Assembly: GCF_013127955.1 (NCBI RefSeq)
Contig: NZ_CP053435.1
Coordinates: 1,302,001 to 1,366,000, forward strand
Source: Spirosoma taeanense
GTDB lineage: Bacteria > Bacteroidota > Bacteroidia > Cytophagales > Spirosomataceae
Direction of reading: 5' to 3'
DNA length: 64,000 nucleotides
The position numbers and the translations under genes are program-made. The notes beneath the pieces are model-generated. The model searched no databases. It was given only the letters and a program-made list of their open reading frames with translations, and was not told the DNA's origin. Positions 8,981-16,488 of the stretch are shown here, piece by piece (positions within the stretch are counted from its first letter, which is position 1; each line of letters begins with the position of its first letter).

Positions 8981-9064
8981 GTTCGTTGCATATAATCAGT
9001 GGGAGAGTAACCGATTGATGCAGCAATTAGTTAAACGGGTTAGTTTGTGACCCAGGACCGCACG

Positions 9065-9652
9065 TTAATGGCTCATGCGACGCTGGGCGGCCTTCCCAAA
9101 AAACCAGAGGGCTAGCGCGTTTGTATAATGATAAAAATCCGTAGGATGCATGAACCCATCCAGCAATGGTGCTTTGGTGGCCAGCCCCATCAACATGGCT
9201 GCCAGGACGACCCAAAGTCCTCGTTTGTTTCGTTGCAGCAGCGAAAAAACAGCCAGCAGCATCAGGACCAGAATCCCCAGCGACGGCACGATAGGCGTAA
9301 ACACCCGCGCATTGGGCAGAAGCAGACTGATGAACAGAAACAGACCGAAGAGCACGGTCGATACGAAAGTAGTAAGCGAGAGAATTCGCTGATTGAGCAG
9401 CGCGTAAACGGCCGTCACGACGCAGACAACTCCAAGGCTGTCCGACAGCACGATCATGGAGCTATGCAGCGGTTCGAGTGCTTCATTGTTGGTATAATTG
9501 AAAACACCAATTAGAGCGGCCAGGGAAGTTGTCAGCAAAAAAAAGCCCCACAGTAGCCGATTGAACAGGGCTATGCGTCCGAAAAAGTGCCAGAATACAC
9601 CGACGCCCGCCCCCGCCAGAATTGAACCAGAGAGAATGTGCGAAAAAATCAT
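9065..9652 (-). CDS. Small multi-pass membrane protein, function unknown
   Basis: A 195-residue, very hydrophobic protein with about six predicted membrane helices, the first at MIFSHILSGSILAGAGVG and the last near residues 175-190 (YHYTNALALWFFG). The ATG at 9652 is preferred; an upstream in-frame ATG at 9763 would add a charged 37-residue segment that breaks the normal start of the first helix. I do not recognise a catalytic motif. Similar small membrane proteins occur in many Cytophagales. It is followed on the same strand by topoisomerase IB, 84 bp away, and might be cotranscribed with it. It is divergent from sucD. Confidence 0.75.
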   Translation of the reverse strand: MIFSHILSGSILAGAGVGVFWHFFGRIALFNRLLWGFFLLTTSLAALIGVFNYTNNEALEPLHSSMIVLSDSLGVVCVVTAVYALLNQRILSLTTFVSTVLFGLFLFISLLLPNARVFTPIVPSLGILVLMLLAVFSLLQRNKRGLWVVLAAMLMGLATKAPLLDGFMHPTDFYHYTNALALWFFGKAAQRRMSH

Positions 9653-9812
9653 CACGTAATTTACGAAGTTTAGGCTATTTTTGCCCAGCTTTTTACGGTC
9701 ATAAGGCGAATAGACGAGGAACAAAACTACCTTAGTAACAATAGTCTCTGCTCTTTTGTGCATTTGTCTTAGAGATAATTAACCGCATCGCCAACGATTT
9801 CTATAACCTGTC

Positions 9813-10688
9813 ATGAGTGTTTTAGTAAACAAGGACTCCAAAGTTATCGTCCAGGGCTTTACCGGCTCGGAGGGCAGTTTTCACGCCCAGCAGATGATCG
9901 AATACGGCACCAACGTTGTCGGGGGGGTAACGCCCGGCAAAGGTGGTCAGACTCACCTCGACCGGCCGGTATTCAATACCGTTCAGCAGGCCGTCGATGA
10001 AGCGGGCGCCAACGTTTCGATTATCTTCGTTCCGCCGGCTTTTGCTGCGGACGCCATTATGGAAGCCGCCGATGCGGGCATCAAGGTCATTATCTGTATC
10101 ACCGAAGGAATCCCGACGGAAGATATGGTGGCCGTCAAGAACTACCTGACCGATAAGGACGTTCGCCTGATCGGGCCCAACTGCCCCGGCGTGATGACTG
10201 CCGAGGAGTGTAAAGTAGGAATCATGCCAGGGTTTATCTTTAAAAAAGGCACCATTGGTATCGTATCGAAGTCAGGAACCCTGACGTACGAAGCCGTGGA
10301 TCAGCTGACGAAAGCCGGCCTGGGCCAGTCGACCGCCATTGGGATCGGGGGTGACCCGATCATCGGAACAACGACCAAACAGGCTGTTGAACTGCTCATG
10401 AACGACCCCGAAACCGAAGCTATCGTTATGATTGGCGAAATCGGGGGCGGTATGGAAGCCGAGGCTGCCCACTGGATTAAAGCCGACGGCAACCGTAAAC
10501 CCGTGGTTGGCTTCATTGCTGGTCAGACCGCGCCGAAAGGTCGTCGGATGGGCCATGCCGGCGCCATCGTAGGTGGAGCTGACGACACCGCAGCCGCAAA
10601 AATGGCGATCATGCGCGAGTGCGGGATTCACGTTGTTGAGTCACCTGCTCTTATCGGCGATACCATGCTGAAGGCATTGGGGAAATAA
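9813..10688 (+). CDS. sucD: Succinate-CoA ligase (ADP-forming) alpha subunit
   Basis: A 291-residue protein matching SucD over its full length. The CoA-binding Rossmann domain is at residues 1-125 ([15 protein letters not shown]) and the ligase domain follows. The phosphorylated histidine is His248 in [13 protein letters not shown]. The alpha subunit carries the phosphohistidine and binds CoA; with SucC it interconverts succinyl-CoA and succinate in the TCA cycle, making ATP or GTP. The beta-subunit gene sucC is not adjacent, so in this organism the pair is split. It is closed by a hairpin that runs into the start codon of the next gene. Confidence 0.97.
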   Translation: MSVLVNKDSKVIVQGFTGSEGSFHAQQMIEYGTNVVGGVTPGKGGQTHLDRPVFNTVQQAVDEAGANVSIIFVPPAFAADAIMEAADAGIKVIICITEGIPTEDMVAVKNYLTDKDVRLIGPNCPGVMTAEECKVGIMPGFIFKKGTIGIVSKSGTLTYEAVDQLTKAGLGQSTAIGIGGDPIIGTTTKQAVELLMNDPETEAIVMIGEIGGGMEAEAAHWIKADGNRKPVVGFIAGQTAPKGRRMGHAGAIVGGADDTAAAKMAIMRECGIHVVESPALIGDTMLKALGK

Positions 10689-10737
10689 CCAATCCGCTGG
10701 TCGTATAGAGTCCGCTGCAGGACTAATCAAAATAGCT

Positions 10738-10745
10738 TATCTTTG
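10738..10745 (+). promoter_or_regulatory. Bacteroidota -7 box for the DUF4271-hemD unit
   Basis: TATCTTTG is an exact TAnnTTTG match 33 bp before the ATG of the DUF4271 gene. The predicted start of transcription, about 7 nt downstream near 10752, falls inside the left arm of the sucD terminator hairpin, so the new transcript would carry only part of the stem and escape termination. Confidence 0.5.
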
Positions 10746-10746
10746 T

Positions 10747-10777
10747 AAAGCCGAAATGGTAACGTTTCGGCTTTTTT
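10747..10777 (+). terminator. Rho-independent terminator of sucD
   Basis: AAAGCCGAAA pairs with TTTCGGCTTT around an 8-nt loop, and a six-T run follows. It ends directly at the ATG of the DUF4271 gene (10778), so terminator and start codon are contiguous. Confidence 0.8.
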
Positions 10778-11956
10778 ATGCCTACCGTTCTGAGTCGCTA
10801 TTGGTTTGGGTTCCTGCTGCTGTGGCTGGGTTTATCTGCTTTTGCGCAGGATAGTCCCAGAACCAATGGTGTTGGACCCGCAGGCCGTTATTATCCCGTC
10901 CGAGATTTTCGCGAGGATTTCCTGGTGTATGATGACGCAGCCAGAGCGTATATACCCTATATAGCAGAGCAGCATGCCGACGAGACGGCTTTGAGTGCTT
11001 ATATCGATCTGGAAAGCAATCGCCATTATCAGTTGCTTATTTCGACGCGCCAGAGCGGGTATTTATTTATTAACGCAGCGCTCAGACGGAAACTTCCGGC
11101 GGGGCAGTGGCTGGTTCTGAGCATTGACAGCCTGTACCGCGTGTATCGCCAGCCCGAAATTTTTCTGACGCTATACGGAGCACCTGGTCTGGAGGATAAA
11201 CGGCTATTTATTGGATATCCGAAGTCTGCCACGCAGAAGCCGGTCGTCCTACGCGACGACAACCTGAGCGTTCGGCCCAGGAAATTTTCTGTGTACGACA
11301 ATTTCCTCGGTTTAGGGTTGCTGTTTCTGCTGGCGACCCATGCCTTTCTGTTTACGTTTTACCACCGGGCGTTTCTGCGGTTTTATAGTCTGCGTGATCT
11401 GCTCTCTCTGCGGGCCGAGGAAGACTCATTCCTGATAAATCGACCACTCAGCAGCACGAATATTCTCTTTATCCTGAACTTAAGTTTCATTGTTGCGTAC
11501 CTGATTCTGTTTGTACAGAGCCGCAATTTCGACGTATTTGCCTCCCGCAGACTCCTGGCCGACCAACGGCTCAGCCTGCTGATTGGCGAATTTTTTCTGC
11601 TGAGCGGTATTTCCTTCATAACCTTAGTCGGCAAATATGTCGCCCTGGAAATTCTGGGCGGGCTGTATAAACTACAGGGAATCATCAACGTTCACTTTTT
11701 TAAAGTGCTTCAGTCGTCCATGCTGTTTTTTACGTTACTGACGCTGGCGCTCATTATCATTGCCTACAACACAGCTGGCACAAGCTGGTCAGAAAGCGTG
11801 CTCCTGCTCCCATTGGTTGTCTTCTACACTGCCCGGCTGGCGCTCCTCTATGTCGTCATCCGCAGCATGGAACCTATCAAAAATCTGTATTTATTTTCGT
11901 ACCTTTGTATTGTTGAATTGATTCCGCTCATCGTCGGCCTCCGTTTCGCGCTATGA
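10778..11956 (+). CDS. DUF4271 membrane protein
   Basis: A 392-residue protein. It has a signal peptide (residues 1-24, FLLLWLGLSAFAQ), a soluble periplasmic part to about residue 170, and then a run of membrane helices to the C-terminus (LGLGLLFLLATHAFLFTF, NILFILNLSFIVAYLILF, FFTLLTLALIIIAYN and others) that corresponds to the DUF4271 domain. Function is unknown. In Bacteroidota this family commonly sits directly before hemD, as here (119 bp upstream of hemD), which suggests a conserved link, either to haem synthesis or, given the type IX secretion genes that follow, to cell-envelope secretion. The latter is only an inference from order. Confidence 0.85.
   Translation: MPTVLSRYWFGFLLLWLGLSAFAQDSPRTNGVGPAGRYYPVRDFREDFLVYDDAARAYIPYIAEQHADETALSAYIDLESNRHYQLLISTRQSGYLFINAALRRKLPAGQWLVLSIDSLYRVYRQPEIFLTLYGAPGLEDKRLFIGYPKSATQKPVVLRDDNLSVRPRKFSVYDNFLGLGLLFLLATHAFLFTFYHRAFLRFYSLRDLLSLRAEEDSFLINRPLSSTNILFILNLSFIVAYLILFVQSRNFDVFASRRLLADQRLSLLIGEFFLLSGISFITLVGKYVALEILGGLYKLQGIINVHFFKVLQSSMLFFTLLTLALIIIAYNTAGTSWSESVLLLPLVVFYTARLALLYVVIRSMEPIKNLYLFSYLCIVELIPLIVGLRFAL
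11900..11907 (+). promoter_or_regulatory. Possible internal promoter for hemD
   Basis: TACCTTTG, an exact TAnnTTTG box, lies within the last codons of the DUF4271 gene and 169 bp before the hemD ATG. A chance match inside coding sequence cannot be excluded. Confidence 0.25.
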
Positions 11957-12075
11957 TGATGGGTTGTTAGTAAACAGAACGCAGCAAACTGCTGGCGGAT
12001 CGCCGAATGGTCGTTGAAGCCAGCGGTAAATCTGTCTGCTGATCGTAAGCTGACATTGAAACGACCAGTGATTCA

Positions 12076-12861
12076 ATGAACGAGACTAGTATGCAACCTA
12101 TCCAGGACCGGCTGACGAAGGTTAACCGGCTGTTAGTTACTCAATCCCGCCCTGCCGACGAAAAATCTCCTTATTTTGATTTAGCCAGCAAGTATAACAT
12201 CCAGATCGATTTCCGCCCCTTCATTCAGATTGAAGGCGTATCGTACAAGGATTTCAGGCGTCAGAAAATCAACGTTCTGGATCATACGGCTATTATTTTC
12301 ACAAGCCGAAATGCCATCGACCATTTCTTCCGGATTTGTCAAGAGGGGCGGGTTGAGGTTCCGGCCGATATGAAATACTTCTGTATTTCAGAGCAAACGG
12401 CCAATTATCTCCAGAAGTACATTATCATCCGGAAACGTAAGATTTTTAACGGGACCAAAACGGCGACCGAGCTATTCGATCTGATTAAAAAGCATAAGAA
12501 CGAGAAGTTCCTGTTTCCCTGTTCAAACATCCGACGCAATGATATTCCGGAGTTTATGGATACCAGCAGCCTGCACTTCACCGAGGCTGTGATGTATGAA
12601 ACCGTGCCTACGGACCTGTCGGACCTGGATATCCAGAGCTACGACATCATTGCCTTCTTCAGTCCGTCGGGAGTAAACTCACTGCTGACCAATTTTCCGG
12701 ATTTCAAGCAGAACGGGACCCGGATGGCCGCTTTTGGACCTACCACCGCCAAAGCTATCATGGATGCAGGTCTGACGCTAGATATTGAAGCTCCGCTGCC
12801 CAATGCCCCCTCCATGACCGGGGCACTGGATTTGTATATTAAAAAGGCTAACAATCAGTAA
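12076..12861 (+). CDS. hemD: Uroporphyrinogen-III synthase
   Basis: A 261-residue HemD-fold protein: two alternating alpha/beta domains with VNRLLVTQSRPADEKSPYFDLASKY at the start, IIFTSRNAIDHFF near residue 73 and IIAFFSPSGVNSLL near residue 193, which match the weakly conserved HemD signatures. The enzyme closes and inverts ring D of hydroxymethylbilane to give uroporphyrinogen III, the branch point to haem and sirohaem. The cytoplasmic protein is a monomer. It is likely cotranscribed with the DUF4271 gene. An alternative start six codons in (ATG at 12091) cannot be ruled out. A strong hairpin ends the unit. Confidence 0.9.
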   Translation: MNETSMQPIQDRLTKVNRLLVTQSRPADEKSPYFDLASKYNIQIDFRPFIQIEGVSYKDFRRQKINVLDHTAIIFTSRNAIDHFFRICQEGRVEVPADMKYFCISEQTANYLQKYIIIRKRKIFNGTKTATELFDLIKKHKNEKFLFPCSNIRRNDIPEFMDTSSLHFTEAVMYETVPTDLSDLDIQSYDIIAFFSPSGVNSLLTNFPDFKQNGTRMAAFGPTTAKAIMDAGLTLDIEAPLPNAPSMTGALDLYIKKANNQ

Positions 12862-12875
12862 ATAGCCGACGTTAT

Positions 12876-12938
12876 AGAAAGGTTGGTTGCCAGAGAAAAG
12901 GCTCACAGGGCTTTTTTCGGTAACCAACCTTCTTTTTT
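12876..12938 (+). terminator. Terminator after hemD
   Basis: AAGGTTGGTTGCC pairs with GGTAACCAACCTT (one G-T wobble) around a loop of about 27 nt, followed by CTTTTTT. It separates the hem unit from the secretion genes. Confidence 0.7.
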
Positions 12939-12939
12939 G

Positions 12940-12954
12940 GTTCAATAATTGAAC
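12940..12954. promoter_or_regulatory. 15-bp perfect palindrome upstream of the porP-like gene
   Basis: GTTCAAT-A-ATTGAAC is a perfect dyad between the hemD terminator and the porP-like start. It overlaps no coding sequence and lies just before a near-match -7 box (TTTATTTG, 12965-12972). It could be an operator; no regulator gene is adjacent. Confidence 0.35.
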
Positions 12955-13064
12955 GAGTTCGGCGTTTATTTGTAAACTGCGACAGACGATCCTGACTCTT
13001 GTTTTACGGTCGTATTTTCCGGTCCATAAACCCCCTGTCGCTGTTGTTTTCCAGCTTTGTTTCT

Positions 13065-14033
13065 ATGATTCGCACAGTCTACGGTTTTGCTTTTCTGGTG
13101 CTACTGGTAGCCGCCCGGTCGGCATCTGCGCAACAGGAACCTCAGTTCAGCATGTATATGTATAATCCGCTATACTATAATCCGGCCGCAGCCGGGTCGG
13201 AAGGAGTATCGCGGCTACAGCTAACCCAGCGAACGCAATACCTTGGTTACCAGGCTATCGGCAGCAGCGACGAGGCCGTACAGAACTCGCAGCTGGTGTC
13301 GTTCAACATGCCGCTGGCGCGAATCAAAAGTGGCATAGGTATCTATGCGTTCAACGATAAAATAGCCGCCAGCTATAACCAGTCTGTTCAGGTATCGTAT
13401 GCCTATCGGCTGGCTCTTAAAAGTGGTACGCTGGCCTTAGGCGTTCAGGCAGGTCTGTTCAACAAAGGTATTGACTACGGACAGTTCCGGCCGAATGAGC
13501 CGGACCCGCTTGTGCCAACGGGTCGTATCAGTCAGGCTAAGCCCGATGTTGGCGTAGGCGCTTATTATAATACAGTTGATTACTGGGTTGGTCTGAGCGT
13601 AAACCACCTGAATCGGGCTTCCTATACCCTGGGGACCGACCGGTCAACCAGCCCTCTGTATCCAAATGCGTATCTGACGGCTGGATACCGGCTTGGTGTT
13701 GGTTACGACATTGAAGTACAGCCATCCATACTGGTGCAGTACAGCACCTTTGGCGGCATTCGGAACTCAAGTGCGACGCTGAATCTGATCGGTACGTATG
13801 ACAACCGCATCTGGGCAGGGCTGGGATATCGCCTGCAGGATGCCCTGATGGCCACTGCCGGTATTAACCTGATGCGAAATAACGCTCTTCGGGTAGGCTA
13901 CTCGCTGGATCTGGTTGTGGGGGGGACCCGGGCCAAAAGCCTTACTTCGCATGAGCTAATGGTTGCGTATGCGTTCCCGGCACCTGACCCGCGCAGGAAG
14001 CCAATCGTACGCACGCCCCGGTTTCGGTACTAA
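13065..14033 (+). CDS. PorP/SprF family type IX secretion membrane protein
   Basis: A 322-residue protein with a signal peptide (FAFLVLLVAARSASA before QQE) and the family hallmark PQFSMYMYNPLYYNPAAAG directly after it. The rest is predicted as a 12-14 strand outer-membrane barrel with a YAFPAPDPR end. PorP/SprF proteins help export or anchor specific type IX cargo. The ATG at 13065 was chosen because the 22 residues before it lack signal-peptide character. It heads the gldKLMN cluster (gldK starts 268 bp downstream), the arrangement known from Porphyromonas gingivalis porPKLMN. Confidence 0.93.
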   Translation: MIRTVYGFAFLVLLVAARSASAQQEPQFSMYMYNPLYYNPAAAGSEGVSRLQLTQRTQYLGYQAIGSSDEAVQNSQLVSFNMPLARIKSGIGIYAFNDKIAASYNQSVQVSYAYRLALKSGTLALGVQAGLFNKGIDYGQFRPNEPDPLVPTGRISQAKPDVGVGAYYNTVDYWVGLSVNHLNRASYTLGTDRSTSPLYPNAYLTAGYRLGVGYDIEVQPSILVQYSTFGGIRNSSATLNLIGTYDNRIWAGLGYRLQDALMATAGINLMRNNALRVGYSLDLVVGGTRAKSLTSHELMVAYAFPAPDPRRKPIVRTPRFRY

Positions 14034-14096
14034 TCAAATAAGAAACAGGATTGATTCTGGCAACGCTTCCTAACGATCAACATTTTGGCAACATTC

Positions 14097-14131
14097 TTGT
14101 TAGGCAGTTTGCGAATAGCACCGTAATTTTG
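14097..14131 (+). promoter_or_regulatory. Promoter for gldKLMN
   Basis: TAATTTTG at 14124-14131 is an exact -7 box and TTG at 14097-14099 lies 24 bp upstream, near the usual -33 spacing. It predicts a leader of about 165 nt before gldK. The -33 element overlaps an inverted pair CCTAAC (14069-14074) / GTTAGG (14099-14104). So gldK can be expressed apart from the porP-like gene. Confidence 0.5.
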
Positions 14132-14301
14132 GAAGAATGCGGTTTATGCATTGAAAAAGAAAGGTTGAAACGAATTGAATCAATGAAAAATAATTCCTCT
14201 CAAGAGATTTTACATTGAAACATTTTGTGACATACAATAACCAAACGGATTTTCGTTTTTAGTCTGGTCTCGCACAAGAAGAAGTTAAAAGTAATATAAG
14301 G

Positions 14302-15432
14302 ATGAAGTATACCTGGTTTACAACCAACGCAATCCGAGGGGTAATGGTCGTGGCAGTCGTGCTGCTGATGCAAGGTTGCGGTTTCGTCAAGTCCAAATTT
14401 GGGGGCAAGGGCGGTAAAGGGGGCGAAGTAGGCGTTACGAACGGGGAAATTACCGCAACCGGACGTAAAGGCTGGAAGCAACCAACGCCCTATGGCATGG
14501 TGCTGGTGCCTTCGGGTTCGTTTATCATGGGGCAGGCCGACGAAGATGTGGCGGCCACTCAGATAAACATGAACCGGCAGGTAACGATCAGTTCATTCTA
14601 TATGGATGATGCTGAAATCTCGAACCACGAGTATCGTCAGTACGTGAACGCGTTGATGGCCGACTCGGTCTCGGTGCTGGGTGAAGAAGATATTATGTCG
14701 AAGTATTATCCGGATACAACCGTCTGGAAAAATGACTTCACGTACCACAACGGCGACCCGATGCTAGAGCACTATTTCGCGCATCCGGCCTTTGATACCT
14801 ACCCGGTTGTCGGCGTAAGCTGGATTGCGGCCCGGCATTTCTGCAAGTGGCGTACCAATGTGCTGGACGATTTCCGGAATAAAGAAGGTGGGTACCGCTC
14901 GTTTGGTTTCCGTCTGCCGTCCGAGGCAGAATGGGAGTGGGCCGCACGCGGGGGTAAGAGTGGAGCCAAGTATCCCTGGGGGAACCCCTACGTAGCCAAT
15001 GGAAAAGGCTGCTATTTGGCTAACTTCAAACCACAACGGGGTAACTTCGACGCGGATGGCTATCCTTACACTGCTCCTGCTACAGCCTATAATCCGAATG
15101 ATTATGGTCTGTATAACATGGCAGGTAACGTAGCCGAGTGGTGCCGCGATGCGTATGCTGATAACTCGAACGCCATTGTCTGGGACATGAACCCGGATAA
15201 CCAGAACGCCGATGAGCCCCGGAAAGTGGTTCGGGGCGGTTCCTGGAAAGATATTGCATATTACCTCGAAACGGGCACCCGGTATTACGAGCTTGAAAAC
15301 GAAAAGCGTTCGTATATCGGCTTCCGGTGCGTAATGGACAACCTGGAGGGCCGCACAGCTTCGGCTCGTGGTGGCCGGGTTGGCAGCAAGACTAAGAGCA
15401 GCAAAAAATCGTCTGCCAAATCGAAAGTATAA
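14302..15432 (+). CDS. gldK: Gliding/type IX secretion lipoprotein GldK
   Basis: A 376-residue lipoprotein: the signal peptide ends at LMQGC with Cys26 acylated. Residues about 65-350 form a formylglycine-generating-enzyme/sulfatase-modifying fold (GMVLVPSGSFIMG, FRLPSEAEWEWAARGG, YNMAGNVAEWC, VVRGGSWKD, YIGFRC). In GldK/PorK this fold is structural, not enzymatic: with GldN it makes the periplasmic ring of the type IX secretion system beneath the outer membrane. A glycine/lysine-rich linker follows the lipidated Cys, and the tail is Ser/Lys-rich (SKTKSSKKSSAKSKV). It is first of gldK-gldL-gldM-gldN; a large hairpin lies between it and gldL. Confidence 0.95.
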   Translation: MKYTWFTTNAIRGVMVVAVVLLMQGCGFVKSKFGGKGGKGGEVGVTNGEITATGRKGWKQPTPYGMVLVPSGSFIMGQADEDVAATQINMNRQVTISSFYMDDAEISNHEYRQYVNALMADSVSVLGEEDIMSKYYPDTTVWKNDFTYHNGDPMLEHYFAHPAFDTYPVVGVSWIAARHFCKWRTNVLDDFRNKEGGYRSFGFRLPSEAEWEWAARGGKSGAKYPWGNPYVANGKGCYLANFKPQRGNFDADGYPYTAPATAYNPNDYGLYNMAGNVAEWCRDAYADNSNAIVWDMNPDNQNADEPRKVVRGGSWKDIAYYLETGTRYYELENEKRSYIGFRCVMDNLEGRTASARGGRVGSKTKSSKKSSAKSKV

Positions 15433-15448
15433 TTTAGATAGCAGGCTT

Positions 15449-15497
15449 TGGACGCTGGACGTTAGACAACGTATTTCGGTCTAATGTCCAGCGTCCA
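15449..15497. repeat. 19-bp inverted repeat between gldK and gldL
   Basis: TGGACGCTGGACGTTAGAC and GTCTAATGTCCAGCGTCCA are complementary over 19 bp with one G-T wobble and an 11-nt loop. There is no T run on the + strand, so it is unlikely to be a simple terminator. The internal GGACGCTGGAC repeat makes it look like a mobile REP-type palindrome. It could also stabilise the gldK end of the mRNA. Confidence 0.7.
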
Positions 15498-15561
15498 GTC
15501 GCTAGAACCCAACTTTACCAACACAAAGTCAGTAACCCGTTCCAATTAACAATCGCTCATC

Positions 15562-16374
15562 ATGGCAGCAGCAAAGTCCACGAATTTCTTTTGGGATCGT
15601 TTAGTACCAACCATTTATAGTGCCGGTGCCGCCGTCGTAATTTTCGGGGCCTGGGCCAAGATTACGCATAACGAACAATTTGGCTGGATGCTGACGCTCG
15701 GTCTGCTGACCGAGGTTGTTATCTTCGCTCTTTACGCAGTTCAAAGCTTTACAAACCCGGCAACCTCGGGTAATGATTACGCCTGGGAACGAGTGTATCC
15801 TGAACTGGCTGATGATTACAAAGGTGAGGCTCGTAAGCCGGCTCCGCAGGCAAATGGCCTGACGAGCAACATGGATCAGATGCTGGCGCAGGCGAAAGTC
15901 ACGCCGGACGTATTTGAGCGCCTAGGCTCGGGTTTCCGTAACCTGAATGATACCGTATCGAAACTGACTGACCTGACCGACGCAACGGTTGCGACCAACG
16001 ATTACGCCCGTAACGTAAAATCGGCATCAAGCTCGATCAGCGAGATGAACAAATCGTATGGTACGGCTATTTCGGCAATGAACTCGATGGCCGATGCAAC
16101 CACCGATGCTAAAGACTACCGCGAGCAGTTCCAGAAAGTAACCAAAAATATGGGCGCGCTGAACGCCGTTTATGAACTGGAGTTGCAGGATACCAACAAG
16201 CACCTGAAGGCAATGAATGCATTCTATGGCAGCATGACTGCGGCTATGGAAAACATGGCCGATGCCAGCCGTGACGCTCAGCAGTTCAAAAATGAAATGG
16301 CTAAGCTGACGAGCAATCTGGCTTCGCTCAACAATGTATACGGCAGCATGCTGACCGCCATGCGTGGTAATTAA
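15562..16374 (+). CDS. gldL: Type IX secretion motor subunit GldL
   Basis: A 270-residue inner-membrane protein. Two membrane helices (about 14-32 and 42-62) are joined by a short loop (WAKITHNEQ). Glu51 in helix 2, and Lys33 and Tyr19 nearby, correspond to the proton-path residues studied in Flavobacterium GldL. GldL forms a pentamer around two GldM helices and uses the proton motive force to turn GldM. The cytoplasmic tail is a long helical region with three imperfect repeats of about 36-40 residues (about 128-163, 162-201 and 218-257, sharing MADATTDAKDY-like and YG cores). Confidence 0.95.
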   Translation: MAAAKSTNFFWDRLVPTIYSAGAAVVIFGAWAKITHNEQFGWMLTLGLLTEVVIFALYAVQSFTNPATSGNDYAWERVYPELADDYKGEARKPAPQANGLTSNMDQMLAQAKVTPDVFERLGSGFRNLNDTVSKLTDLTDATVATNDYARNVKSASSSISEMNKSYGTAISAMNSMADATTDAKDYREQFQKVTKNMGALNAVYELELQDTNKHLKAMNAFYGSMTAAMENMADASRDAQQFKNEMAKLTSNLASLNNVYGSMLTAMRGN

Positions 16375-16488
16375 GACGTCATCTAGTTGCGGGCGTAAGG
16401 TTGTTGATTACGTTGGTAATTCCACGACGTAGGACCCCCGCAGCTTTAGGACTGCATAACTCTCAAAATTTTATTACTACCATATTTT

